Below are positions 1 through 5,871 of a stretch of 5,871 bases of DNA, in pieces. The stretch's first letter is position 1. The number at the start of each line of letters is the position of its first letter. The notes below the pieces were generated by a model. It made no database searches and had not been told where the DNA came from. It saw nothing but the letters and a program-made list of their open reading frames with translations. Source of the DNA: an uncultured Opitutia bacterium (GTDB lineage Bacteria > Verrucomicrobiota > Verrucomicrobiia > Opitutales > Opitutaceae); assembly GCA_903938935.1 (NCBI GenBank), contig CAJAFD010000174.1:1-5871 (forward strand), written 5' to 3'. A program made the position numbers and the translations under genes.

Positions 1-1
1 C

Positions 2-676
2 GATGACGTCGTTCTTCCTTCCGCCCAATCCGCCACACTCACGCTTTCTTCCCTCACCGCCGCCGACGCTGGAAACTATTCTGTCGTCGTAAAAAACGTG
101 CTCGGCTCCACCACCAGTGTCGCCGTGTCGCTCACGATCACAGGCCTGCCGCCCGCGATTGTGACCTCGCCGTCCGCTCGCACCGTCAGCGCCGGTTCCA
201 CCACTACGTTTGCGGTGGTCGCCTCCGGATCGCCCACGCTCACCTACCAATGGCGCAAAGCTGGGGTCGCGCTGATCGGCAACACCTCCGCCACTACCGC
301 CGCTCTCACGCTCACCAACACCCAAGCTACTGACGCCACTAATTACGACGTCGTCATCACCAACTCGGTCGGTTCCGTCACCAGCGTTGCCGCCGCGCTC
401 ACTGTCACGCCCGCCGCGCCTTCCGTTACGAGTGTGCCCACCACGCAAACCTCGGCGCCGGGCGCCACCGCCACCTTGACGGTCGTCGCCAGCGGCACCG
501 CGCCGCTCACTTACCAATGGCGCAAAGCCGGCGTCGCGCTCACCGGCAACACCAGCGCCACGACTGCTACCCTTTCGATCCCGGGCGCCACCACCGCCGA
601 TTCAGGCAGCTACGACGTCGTCATCACCAATGCCCTCGGCTCCACCACGAGCGCCGCGATCACGCTCAATATCACC
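2..676 (+). repeat. Tandem Ig-like domain repeats, exact 267-bp period
   Basis: Equivalent codons recur exactly 267 bp (89 residues) apart. The conserved Tyr of the 'NY/SY-D/S-V' strand falls at 77, 344 and 611, and the core Trp of 'YQWRKAGVAL' at 251 and 518. The stretches 239-301 and 506-568 differ at only about 10 of 63 bases by eye, so the second and third units look like a recent duplication. The first unit is cut by the window edge and more diverged in what is visible. More units probably lie upstream. Confidence 0.88.
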
Positions 677-2068
677 GTCATCCCACCCGACCCAGTGCGC
701 TGGGATTTCACGACCGCCACGCCGACGAACGGTCTCCCGGCCGATGTCTCCGGCGGCACCGTGGTCCAACGCAATAATTTCGGCACCACCCAGACGCTCA
801 CTACGGTTTCCGTTTCTAGTGGCTACACCGGCGTCTCCGGCACGTCCAACGCCGGCGCCGCGGCTCGGGTCGGGGCGCTCAATCTCGCGGAAGGAGGCTC
901 GGCGTTTTTCGAATTTACGCTCACGCCCGCTGCCGCCCGCCAATTCTCCGTCACCGGCCTCAGCTTTGGCGCGCGCAGCACCGCCACCGGCCCGCAGGCT
1001 TACGCGCTTTTCGTCGTCAACGGCACCGCCGAGCCCGCGCTCATCGCGAGCGGTCCCTTGGCCAACAACAGTGCTTGGACCCGCATCACGCCCACGTTTC
1101 TCCCCATTGTTAGCGACACCGCGACCTCGGTTACTTTCCGCCTCTATGGTTGCAACGGTGCCGGTAATGCCGGCGTGAATACCGCCAACTGGCGCATCGA
1201 CGATCTTGCCGTCCAACTCACCACCGGCACCGGTCTCACCGCTGGCGCCACCAAAGACCGCCGCCTTACCAACCTCTCCTCTCGCGTGCGCACGGCCAAC
1301 GCCCCCGATGTCGCCATCGCCGGCTTCACGATTGCGGGCACCGCCTCGAAACTTGTCCTCATCCGCGCTGCCGGGCCCACGCTCGGTTTGTTCGGCGTGA
1401 CCGGCTCGCTGAGCGCACCCAAACTCGATTTATTCCGCGGTTCCTCGGTCATTGAAACCAACACCGGGTGGACCACCGCCGCCAACTCCGCCGCGATTGC
1501 TGCTGCCGCGAGTAGTTCGGGCGCGTTTGCCTTCGCTGCCGGCAGTGCTGATTCTGCGATTCTCACCACACTTGCTCCTGGCGGTTACACGGCGCAGATC
1601 AGCTCCGGCTCGGGCTCTGCCGGTGTCGGCCTCATCGAAGTTTACGATCTCTCCACCGCCACGGTCGGCCAAAATCTCGTCAACCTTTCCACCCGCGCGC
1701 TCGCGGGCACGGGCAATGAAATGCTCATCTCCGGTTTGATCATCGGCGGCACGTTGCCGAAACGCGTCCTCATTCGTGCCGCTGGTCCCGCGCTTGCCGC
1801 CTTTAACCTCACCGGCGTTCTCGCTCGTCCGCAGCTCACGCTCTTCTCCGGCAATACGCCCGTCTTCGTGAACTCCGGCTGGAGCACCTCGGCCGATGCA
1901 GCTGCGATCACCACCGCATCGGCGCAAGCTGGCGCCTTTGCCTTCGCCTCCGGCAGCGCTGACGCTGCGATGATCGTGACGCTCGCCCCTGGAGCTTACA
2001 CCGCGCAAGTCACCGGCGTCGGCGGCACCACCGGTCTCGCGCTCGTCGAGATTTACGAATTGCCGTAA
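2..2068 (+). CDS. Large secreted Ig-like repeat protein, 3' part (5' end outside window)
   Basis: The frame is open from base 2, so the protein starts upstream. The GTG at 98 lies inside an Ig-like repeat and is not a start. Counting residue 1 at base 98, the order is: the end of one Ig-like domain (before about residue 16), a second (18-104, core W52 and Y83), a third (108-193, W141 and Y172), a beta-sandwich segment (198-376, ending in an 'NWRIDDLAV' strand), and two copies of a C-terminal module (386-522 and 523-656). The Ig units lack the canonical disulphide; the only cysteine in view is C352. Composition is rich in Ala, Thr, Ser and Gly and poor in Lys, as is usual for extracellular beta-proteins. 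The likely role is a cell-surface or secreted adhesive or structural protein; no catalytic motif was seen. No PEP-CTERM, LPXTG or obvious autotransporter barrel ends the protein. The export signal would lie upstream. Ends in TAA, 17 bp before the next gene, so probably co-transcribed. Confidence 0.9.
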   Translation, partial: DDVVLPSAQSATLTLSSLTAADAGNYSVVVKNVLGSTTSVAVSLTITGLPPAIVTSPSARTVSAGSTTTFAVVASGSPTLTYQWRKAGVALIGNTSATTAALTLTNTQATDATNYDVVITNSVGSVTSVAAALTVTPAAPSVTSVPTTQTSAPGATATLTVVASGTAPLTYQWRKAGVALTGNTSATTATLSIPGATTADSGSYDVVITNALGSTTSAAITLNITVIPPDPVRWDFTTATPTNGLPADVSGGTVVQRNNFGTTQTLTTVSVSSGYTGVSGTSNAGAAARVGALNLAEGGSAFFEFTLTPAAARQFSVTGLSFGARSTATGPQAYALFVVNGTAEPALIASGPLANNSAWTRITPTFLPIVSDTATSVTFRLYGCNGAGNAGVNTANWRIDDLAVQLTTGTGLTAGATKDRRLTNLSSRVRTANAPDVAIAGFTIAGTASKLVLIRAAGPTLGLFGVTGSLSAPKLDLFRGSSVIETNTGWTTAANSAAIAAAASSSGAFAFAAGSADSAILTTLAPGGYTAQISSGSGSAGVGLIEVYDLSTATVGQNLVNLSTRALAGTGNEMLISGLIIGGTLPKRVLIRAAGPALAAFNLTGVLARPQLTLFSGNTPVFVNSGWSTSADAAAITTASAQAGAFAFASGSADAAMIVTLAPGAYTAQVTGVGGTTGLALVEIYELP
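1253..2065 (+). repeat. Duplicated 137-residue C-terminal module
   Basis: Two copies (about 1253-1663 and 1664-2065) align without any indel at the landmarks checked, with an offset of 411 bp. Paired landmarks are 'NLSSR' with 'NLSTR', 'VLIRAAGPTL' with 'VLIRAAGPAL', 'GAFAFAAGSAD' with 'GAFAFASGSAD', 'GGYTAQ' with 'GAYTAQ', and 'EVYDL' with 'EIYELP'. From memory, similar modules end many large extracellular proteins of Opitutaceae-like bacteria. Their function is not known to me. A beta-rich attachment or sorting domain is an inference from the terminal position and composition. Confidence 0.85.
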
Positions 2069-2085
2069 GCCTCCCGGCCCTACCG

Positions 2086-3564
2086 ATGAATCGCCGTAGG
2101 TTCTTCGCGCTCTTGATCGCTGCCGCGCTCGGCGCGGTCGCGACGTTACTCCTGCGACCATCGGCGCCGTTCGCGGCCTCATCACCTTCGGTCTCCCCCT
2201 CGCGATCCATTGCGGTTGTTCGCCCCGCCGATCTCACGGCGGAGCATGCGGCACTCGTCGCCGCCTCCCAGCTGGCCGATCCACGGGGGCGCGCGCGCGC
2301 GCTGGGACAAGCGTTTCAGGCGCTCCTCGAACGCGATGCCGAGGCTGCGCTCCTGGCGTTGCGCGCGCTTCCGCGTGGCGCCGATTACGACACCGCGCTT
2401 TTTTTGTTACTGGAAGCGCTGCATCGTCGCGACCCCGACCGCGCCCTCGCGCTCGCGCGCGAACTGGTGACGACGCGAGAACAGGCCGCGATCTACAACG
2501 TCTTATTCGACACTTTTGCGCGCGAAAATCCCGCGACGGCCTCCGCTCGCCTCGCCCTTGTCCCCGCTGGTCCCGCGCGTGAAAATGCCCTGCGCGCTCT
2601 CGCTGGCGTCTGGCTGCGCGCCGATGCGCCCGCCGCACTCGCTTGGGCGCAACAGCTCCCGTCCGCCGATCGTGCGCCTGCGCTGGAAAGTGCGCTTCAC
2701 GAACTCGCGCGCACCGAGCCGCTGCAGGTCATCGAGCTCGCGCACATTTCCCTCACCGGTCCCGCGCTTGAACGTACGTTGTTTCTCGCGCTGCAAAAAC
2801 TCACGCTCACCGACCCCGCGGCCGCGGCAGGCCTCGTCCCGCTTTTGCCAGCGGGTGACACGCAAACCCGCGTCGCGCTCGACGTAGCCCGCGCGCTCGC
2901 GGTGAAAAACCCCGCGGCGGCGCTCGACTTTATCGCGCAACTCCCGTCCGGCTCCGCGTCCACCCTCGCGCTCAATAACGTGCTCGTGAGTTGGGTCGCC
3001 ACCGCGCCTGCCGCCGCGGCGCAGTACGTCGCCGCGCTCCCGCCTAGTCCCGCGCAAGACGCGGCGGCGGCGCACCTCGCTGGGTTGCTCGCTCGCGAAC
3101 CCGCCAATGCGCTCGCTTGGGCTCAGTCGCTCTCCGCCGCTACCGCCCGCGAGGCTGCGCTCGTCACTATCGCCTCCGCGTGGGCGCAGGCTGACCCCGC
3201 TGCGGCCACGCGTTGGGCCAGCACCCAGGTTGTCGGTGCCGCGGCGACGCCCGCGCTCACGGGCGCACTTTCGTATTGGACACTCGCCGACGCAGCGGCG
3301 GCCCGCGATTTCGTCGCGTCGCTGCCCGCTGCGACGCAGACCGTCGCGGCCGCCTCAATTGCGCCGCAACTCGCCCAACGCGATCCCGCGGCCACGCTCG
3401 CGTGGGCTCAAACCCTGGCCGTCCCCGCGGCCCGCGAAGCCGCCGTTGCGGCCGCCTACGCGCGTTGGTTCGACAACGCCCCCGCCGCCGCTCGCACTTG
3501 GCTCGACGCCGCCAACCTCCCGAACGAATTTAAAAATCGGCTTCGTTTGCCGGCGGCTCGATAG
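2086..3564 (+). CDS. Exported or anchored alpha-helical repeat protein (32-residue units), function unknown
   Basis: 492 residues. The N-terminus has a positive patch (R3-R5), then a hydrophobic stretch (about 6-23), then a Pro/Ser/Ala-rich linker to about residue 50. 'NRRRFF' resembles a twin-arginine (Tat) motif, but there is no clean AXA cleavage site, so an uncleaved membrane anchor is equally possible. From about residue 84 to 488 the chain is a string of 32-residue units of the form 'DPAAALAWAQ..LP', a variable loop, then 'REAAL...A..WA'. The unit-start prolines fall at 117, 149, 182, 212, 244, 276, 308, 339, 371, 434 and 466. This predicts paired helices stacked as an alpha-solenoid, like TPR or HEAT folds but with a different consensus. 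There is no cysteine and almost no lysine, and no catalytic motif was seen. A scaffold or binding role in the periplasm or at the membrane is inferred. The ATG at 2086 is chosen because it immediately precedes the signal-like segment; no Shine-Dalgarno sequence is visible. It follows the Ig-like gene by 17 bp, which suggests shared transcription. Confidence 0.87.
   Translation: MNRRRFFALLIAAALGAVATLLLRPSAPFAASSPSVSPSRSIAVVRPADLTAEHAALVAASQLADPRGRARALGQAFQALLERDAEAALLALRALPRGADYDTALFLLLEALHRRDPDRALALARELVTTREQAAIYNVLFDTFARENPATASARLALVPAGPARENALRALAGVWLRADAPAALAWAQQLPSADRAPALESALHELARTEPLQVIELAHISLTGPALERTLFLALQKLTLTDPAAAAGLVPLLPAGDTQTRVALDVARALAVKNPAAALDFIAQLPSGSASTLALNNVLVSWVATAPAAAAQYVAALPPSPAQDAAAAHLAGLLAREPANALAWAQSLSAATAREAALVTIASAWAQADPAAATRWASTQVVGAAATPALTGALSYWTLADAAAARDFVASLPAATQTVAAASIAPQLAQRDPAATLAWAQTLAVPAAREAAVAAAYARWFDNAPAAARTWLDAANLPNEFKNRLRLPAAR
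2335..3549 (+). repeat. About 12-13 tandem 32-residue (96-bp) helical repeats
   Basis: Proline-to-proline spacings between unit starts are 32, 33, 30, 32, 32, 32, 31 and 32 residues. Then 63 residues span two units, because one unit has 'DA' in place of 'DP' (residues 402-403), followed by 32. The first unit (from residue 84, 'DAEAALLALRALP') also has Ala in place of Pro. The best conserved positions are the acidic or Asn residue before Pro, the 'AA.. WA' face of the first helix, 'LP' at the turn, and an aromatic or Trp near the end of the second helix. Unit DNA sequences are diverged, so the repeat is protein-level rather than a recent DNA amplification. Confidence 0.85.
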
Positions 3565-3635
3565 GCGCCCAACCTTCGCGATTTCCCGCCTCAGTTCTCG
3601 ACACGGTGAGTGGCGCCGCCAAAAGATCGTCTCCG

Positions 3636-4286
3636 ATGAAAACACGTTTTGCTTTCTTAATCCCCGTCCTCGCCCTCTTGGTCTCGGTCGCAGCGGCCGC
3701 CGATAAAGCCGGCGCTTGGATTTCTATGTTCAACGGTAAAGATCTCTCCGGCTGGAAAGCCACGGAAGAAGGTCCGGGCTCCTTCATCGTCGAAGACGGC
3801 GTGCTCAAAATCGGCACGGGCCGCGCGCATCTTTTTTACGGCGCTGACGGCAACGCCGCGTTCAAAAATTTCGAGTTCAAGGCCAAGGTGAAAACCACCA
3901 AGGGTTCCAACTCCGGCATCTACCTCCACACCGCCTACGAGCCCAAAGGCTGGCCGAGCAAAGGCTACGAGTGCCAAGTCAACTCCACGCACACCGACAA
4001 GAAGAAGACCGGCGGTCTCTACGCGGTGAAAGACGTGATGGACGTCGCCCCGAGCACCGACGACGTGTGGTTCGATTATTACATCAAGGTCGACGGCAAA
4101 CGTATCGTAATCCAGATCGACGGCAAAACCACCGTGGATTGGACCGAGCCCGCCGATTGGGATCCGTCGAAAACGCTCAAGAACATGAATGGCCGTAAAC
4201 TCAGTTCCGGCACGATCGCCCTCCAAGGCCACGACCCCAAGAGCGTGACTTATTACAAGGATCTCATGATCCGCGCGCTACCCTGA
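3636..4286 (+). CDS. Secreted DUF1080 / 3-keto-disaccharide hydrolase-type protein
   Basis: 216 residues with a signal peptide: 'MKTR', a hydrophobic core to about residue 18, and likely cleavage after A20-A21-A22 before D23. The mature part is a single DUF1080 domain (Pfam PF06439) covering nearly its whole length. Family hallmarks visible are 'MFNGKDLSGW' (31-40), 'SNSGIYL' (91-97), 'GYECQV' (100-105), 'TGGLY' (115-119), 'IQIDGK' (159-164) and 'GTIALQGHD' (192-200). The fold is a concanavalin-like beta-sandwich. Some family members hydrolyse 3-keto-glycosides in the periplasm, which makes a sugar-degradation role likely, but the substrate cannot be read here. An in-frame GTG at 3606 exists; the ATG at 3636 is preferred because the signal peptide begins exactly there. 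It starts 71 bp after the helical-repeat gene and is followed by a strong terminator. Lysine content is clearly higher than in the two preceding genes. Confidence 0.95.
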   Translation: MKTRFAFLIPVLALLVSVAAAADKAGAWISMFNGKDLSGWKATEEGPGSFIVEDGVLKIGTGRAHLFYGADGNAAFKNFEFKAKVKTTKGSNSGIYLHTAYEPKGWPSKGYECQVNSTHTDKKKTGGLYAVKDVMDVAPSTDDVWFDYYIKVDGKRIVIQIDGKTTVDWTEPADWDPSKTLKNMNGRKLSSGTIALQGHDPKSVTYYKDLMIRALP

Positions 4287-4312
4287 GCATAGATTTTCGT
4301 GTAAGGTTATTT

Positions 4313-4340
4313 GCCGGGGCTATATTGCCCAGGCTTTTTT
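4313..4340 (+). terminator. Rho-independent terminator after the DUF1080 gene
   Basis: The stem is GCC (4313-4315) with GGC (4332-4334), a G-A mismatch, then GGGC (4317-4320) with GCCC (4327-4330), and a 6-base loop TATATT. It is followed at once by six Ts (4335-4340). It lies 27 bp after the DUF1080 stop and marks the end of the first transcription unit. A second small stem (GCGCT 4341-4345 with AGCGC 4353-4357) follows directly and may reinforce it. Confidence 0.85.
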
Positions 4341-4385
4341 GCGCTCAAGTGTAGCGCAGTGAGAAGAATGTTCTTTTTGAAGGCA

Positions 4386-4391
4386 TAAAAT
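4386..4391 (+). promoter_or_regulatory. Candidate -10 box upstream of the P450 gene
   Basis: TAAAAT matches the sigma-70 -10 consensus at five of six positions and lies about 43 bp before the P450 ATG, inside the AT-richest stretch of the window, just after a terminator. No convincing -35 hexamer stands at the usual distance upstream (the bases there are purine-rich), so this is weak evidence. Some promoter is expected in 4341-4433 because the terminator isolates the P450 gene from the genes before it. Confidence 0.3.
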
Positions 4392-4392
4392 C

Positions 4393-4414
4393 AGTCACGA
4401 CAAACGCCGTGATT
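4393..4414. promoter_or_regulatory. Inverted repeat just before the P450 gene, possible operator
   Basis: TCACG (4395-4399) and CGTGA (4408-4412) form a perfect 5-bp dyad around an 8-base centre, extendable by one wobble and one A-T pair to 7 bp. It overlaps the region just downstream of the candidate -10 box, where a repressor could act. A dyad this short can arise by chance, and no regulator gene is in view. Confidence 0.25.
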
Positions 4415-4433
4415 TCGTTTCAATCTAAAAGGC

Positions 4434-5690
4434 ATGTTTTTCCAGAAACCCCGCCGCGTCTGCTCCCACCCTGCGCTCGATCAGTTGCTGGTTTCCCCGG
4501 CGATGATGGTCGATCCTTATCCGATTTATCGCCAGTTGCGCGACGAGGCGCCCGTGTTTTGGAGCGATCAATGGAAGGCTTGGGTCGTGAGCCGCTTCGA
4601 CGACGTCGCCATTTCGCTCAAAGACAAAGAAAACCTCTCCAACGAAAATCGCCAGGGCCAGCTCTTCGCCGGTCTCACCGATGACGAGCGTCAACAACTC
4701 TGCCCGCTCCGCCACTACTTCGCCCAAAAAGATGTAATCGGCTCCGATCCCCCTGATCACACGCGCATGCGCGCCCTCGTGCAAAAGGCGTTCACGCCGA
4801 AAACCATCAACGCCCTCGAGCCCCGCATCCGCGAGCTCGCCGAGTCCATGATCGCCCCCGCGGTCGCCAGCGGCCGGTTCGATTTCATCCACGAAGTCGC
4901 GCATCCGCTCCCCGTCGTCCTCATCGCCGAAATGCTCGGCGCGCCGGCCGCCGACCGACATCTTTTCAAAAAATGGTCGTCCGACATTCTCGGTTTCCAA
5001 GGCACGGGCCGCACGACCTTCGGCCCGGCGATGATTTCGCAGACGAGTCTCGTGGCGATGTTCGCCTACATGAACGCCTTGATCGACGCCCGCCGCGCGC
5101 AGCCCCAGGACGATCTCATCACCGCCCTCGCGCTCGCCGAGGAAGGCGGCAAAGGCTTTTCCCGCGATGAGTTGCTCGCCACCTGCAACACCATCCTCAC
5201 CGCCGGCCACGAGACGACGACCAACCTCATCGGCAGCCTCGTGCATTTGCTGCTCACGCACCCCGAGCAATGGGCCGCGCTCAAAGCCAATCCCGCGCTC
5301 ATTCACCCCGCCATCGAGGAAGCGCTGCGCTATGAGGCGCCCAAGCAACGCAATTTCCGCCGCGTGAAAAAGACCCACACGTTTAACGGCGTGGAGTTCG
5401 CCGAAAACGAAATGGTCTTCCAAGTCATCGGCGCCGCCAACCGCGATCCCGCCAACGTCGAAAACCCGGAGTCGTTCGAGATCCGCCGCACGAAGATCGA
5501 CCATCTTTCCTTTGGCTACGGCATGCACTTCTGTGTGGGTGCGCCGCTCGCGCGCATGGAAGCGCGTGTCGTGCTGGAGACGCTTATCAAGCACCTCCCC
5601 GACGCGCAGCTCGTGCGCGGCAGCATGGCGTGGCAGGAGCGCGTGCAGTTCCGCGGGCCCGGTCTTCTCGTGCTCGTGCGCGCCGGTTGA
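4434..5690 (+). CDS. Cytochrome P450 (soluble bacterial class)
   Basis: 418 residues, a normal length for a soluble bacterial P450, with no membrane segment. All family landmarks are present: the N-terminal 'DPYPIYRQLRDEAPV' (27-41); 'DPPDHTRMR' (105-113), whose His and Arg normally hold a haem propionate; the I-helix oxygen-activating 'AGHETT' (257-262); the K-helix ExxR (E296, R299); 'NRDP' (336-339); and the haem loop 'FGYGMHFCVGAPLAR' (360-374), with Cys367 as the haem thiolate ligand. It should insert one oxygen atom into an organic substrate in the cytoplasm, using electrons from a ferredoxin and its reductase, neither of which is encoded here. The substrate is unknown; by eye it resembles the broad CYP107/CYP109-like bacterial group, but family assignment needs alignment. 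The ATG at 4434 is chosen because it leaves a standard-length leader before the 'DPYP' motif; a later double ATG (4503-4508) would cut into it. No clear Shine-Dalgarno sequence. An SDR gene follows 44 bp after the stop. Confidence 0.97.
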   Translation: MFFQKPRRVCSHPALDQLLVSPAMMVDPYPIYRQLRDEAPVFWSDQWKAWVVSRFDDVAISLKDKENLSNENRQGQLFAGLTDDERQQLCPLRHYFAQKDVIGSDPPDHTRMRALVQKAFTPKTINALEPRIRELAESMIAPAVASGRFDFIHEVAHPLPVVLIAEMLGAPAADRHLFKKWSSDILGFQGTGRTTFGPAMISQTSLVAMFAYMNALIDARRAQPQDDLITALALAEEGGKGFSRDELLATCNTILTAGHETTTNLIGSLVHLLLTHPEQWAALKANPALIHPAIEEALRYEAPKQRNFRRVKKTHTFNGVEFAENEMVFQVIGAANRDPANVENPESFEIRRTKIDHLSFGYGMHFCVGAPLARMEARVVLETLIKHLPDAQLVRGSMAWQERVQFRGPGLLVLVRAG

Positions 5691-5691
5691 G

Positions 5692-5712
5692 CGAGCGCGT
5701 GGGGCGCGCTTG
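5692..5712 (+). other. GC-rich hairpin between the P450 and SDR genes
   Basis: AGCGCG (5694-5699) pairs perfectly with CGCGCT (5705-5710) around a TGGGG loop. One G-T and one C-G pair extend it to 8 bp (5692-5712). It begins one base after the P450 stop. No T-tract follows, so it is not a standard intrinsic terminator. It could stabilise the upstream mRNA end or reduce read-through, or it could be chance in GC-rich DNA. Confidence 0.35.
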
Positions 5713-5734
5713 TGGGCTGGACTTGGGCGCGCAA

Positions 5735-5871
5735 ATGCGCCGCGCTGTCGACGTGTTTATCCTCGCCTCCAAAACCGCGTTTGTCACCGGCGGCGCCTCG
5801 GGCATCGGCGCTGCGATTGCCCATGCGTTTGTCCGCGCCGGTGCGCGCGTGATCATCGCCGATCGCGACGC
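5735..5871 (+). CDS. Short-chain dehydrogenase/reductase, N-terminal part (runs off window)
   Basis: Only the first 45 codons are visible. They show the first beta-strand and the dinucleotide-binding loop of a classical SDR: 'KTAFVTGGASGIG' (13-25), the TGxxxGIG motif, then a helix, then 'ARVIIADRD' (37-45), the second strand ending in Asp. An acidic residue at that position usually favours NAD(H) over NADP(H). SDRs oxidise or reduce alcohols, ketones and sugars; the Tyr-x-x-x-Lys catalytic pair would lie beyond the window. The ATG at 5735 is used. A GTG at 5753 would also give a typical SDR N-terminus, and the frame is open further upstream with no better ATG. No Shine-Dalgarno sequence is visible at either candidate. 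The 44-bp gap and same orientation suggest co-transcription with the P450, so it may act on the P450's hydroxylated product. Confidence 0.88.
   Translation, partial: MRRAVDVFILASKTAFVTGGASGIGAAIAHAFVRAGARVIIADRD

Noticed and set aside
98..100. GTG as start of the Ig-like protein
   Set aside because: The frame is open to base 2, and the upstream codons complete an Ig-like repeat in register with the next two, so the true start is outside the window.
602..1216. Antisense open frame of 204 codons
   Set aside because: It lies opposite the Ig/beta-sandwich region, shows no domain, and has shadow-type composition.
2010..2068. PEP-CTERM, LPXTG or autotransporter-type C-terminus on the Ig-like protein
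   Set aside because: The last residues form a beta-strand of the duplicated module ('EIYELP') with no hydrophobic segment, basic tail or sorting motif.
1430..2185. Antisense open frame of 251 codons
   Set aside because: It spans the end of the Ig-like gene and the start of the next gene. It is Arg/Gly-rich without motifs, and GC-biased codons explain its openness.
2335..3549. DNA tandem repeat or CRISPR-like array in the solenoid gene
   Set aside because: The 96-bp periodicity is only at protein level. DNA units are diverged, with no constant repeats or spacers.
3606..3635. GTG start 10 codons before the DUF1080 ATG
   Set aside because: It would add a polar stretch before a clean signal peptide that begins exactly at the ATG at 3636.
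3107..3706. Plus-strand open frame of 199 codons
   Set aside because: It is extremely Pro/Arg/Ser-rich, overlaps the solenoid gene in another frame and runs into the DUF1080 signal peptide.
4425..5594. Long antisense open frame (389 codons) opposite the P450
   Set aside because: It is the complement of a well-supported P450 in GC-rich DNA. The translation has no recognisable domain and a composition typical of shadow frames.

Overview
The window looks like chromosomal DNA from a high-GC, Gram-negative-type bacterium. My best guess is a verrucomicrobium close to the Opitutaceae. That is inferred from three things: a large secreted Ig-like protein ending in a duplicated 'VLIRAAGP...YTAQ...EVYEL' module, an alanine-rich 'DPAAALAWAQ..LP' helical-repeat protein, and a secreted DUF1080 protein. 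All three types are common in that group. No search was possible, so the placement is provisional. I saw no tRNA, rRNA, CRISPR array, insertion sequence or phage gene.

All five protein genes lie on the + strand. Positions 2-2068 hold the 3' part of a large extracellular protein: three Ig-like repeats in an exact 267-bp register, a beta-sandwich segment, and two copies of a 137-residue C-terminal module. Seventeen bases later (2086-3564) comes a 492-residue protein with an N-terminal export signal or anchor and about a dozen regular 32-residue helical repeats. After 71 bp follows a small secreted DUF1080 / 3-keto-disaccharide hydrolase-type protein (3636-4286). A clear intrinsic terminator (4313-4340) then closes this first group.

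After an AT-richer spacer with a candidate -10 box and an inverted repeat, a second group begins: a soluble bacterial cytochrome P450 (4434-5690) and, 44 bp further, the start of a short-chain dehydrogenase/reductase (SDR; from 5735, cut by the window edge). A GC-rich hairpin sits between them. A P450 followed by an SDR suggests hydroxylation and then oxidation or reduction of the product. The substrate cannot be read from the sequence, and no ferredoxin or ferredoxin reductase is in view.

The first group is outward-facing (cell surface or periplasm) and the second cytoplasmic, and the terminator separates them. The least explained parts are the 32-residue repeat protein, its close coupling to the Ig-like protein, and the in-register duplicated C-terminal module. 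Nothing here proves a new system.
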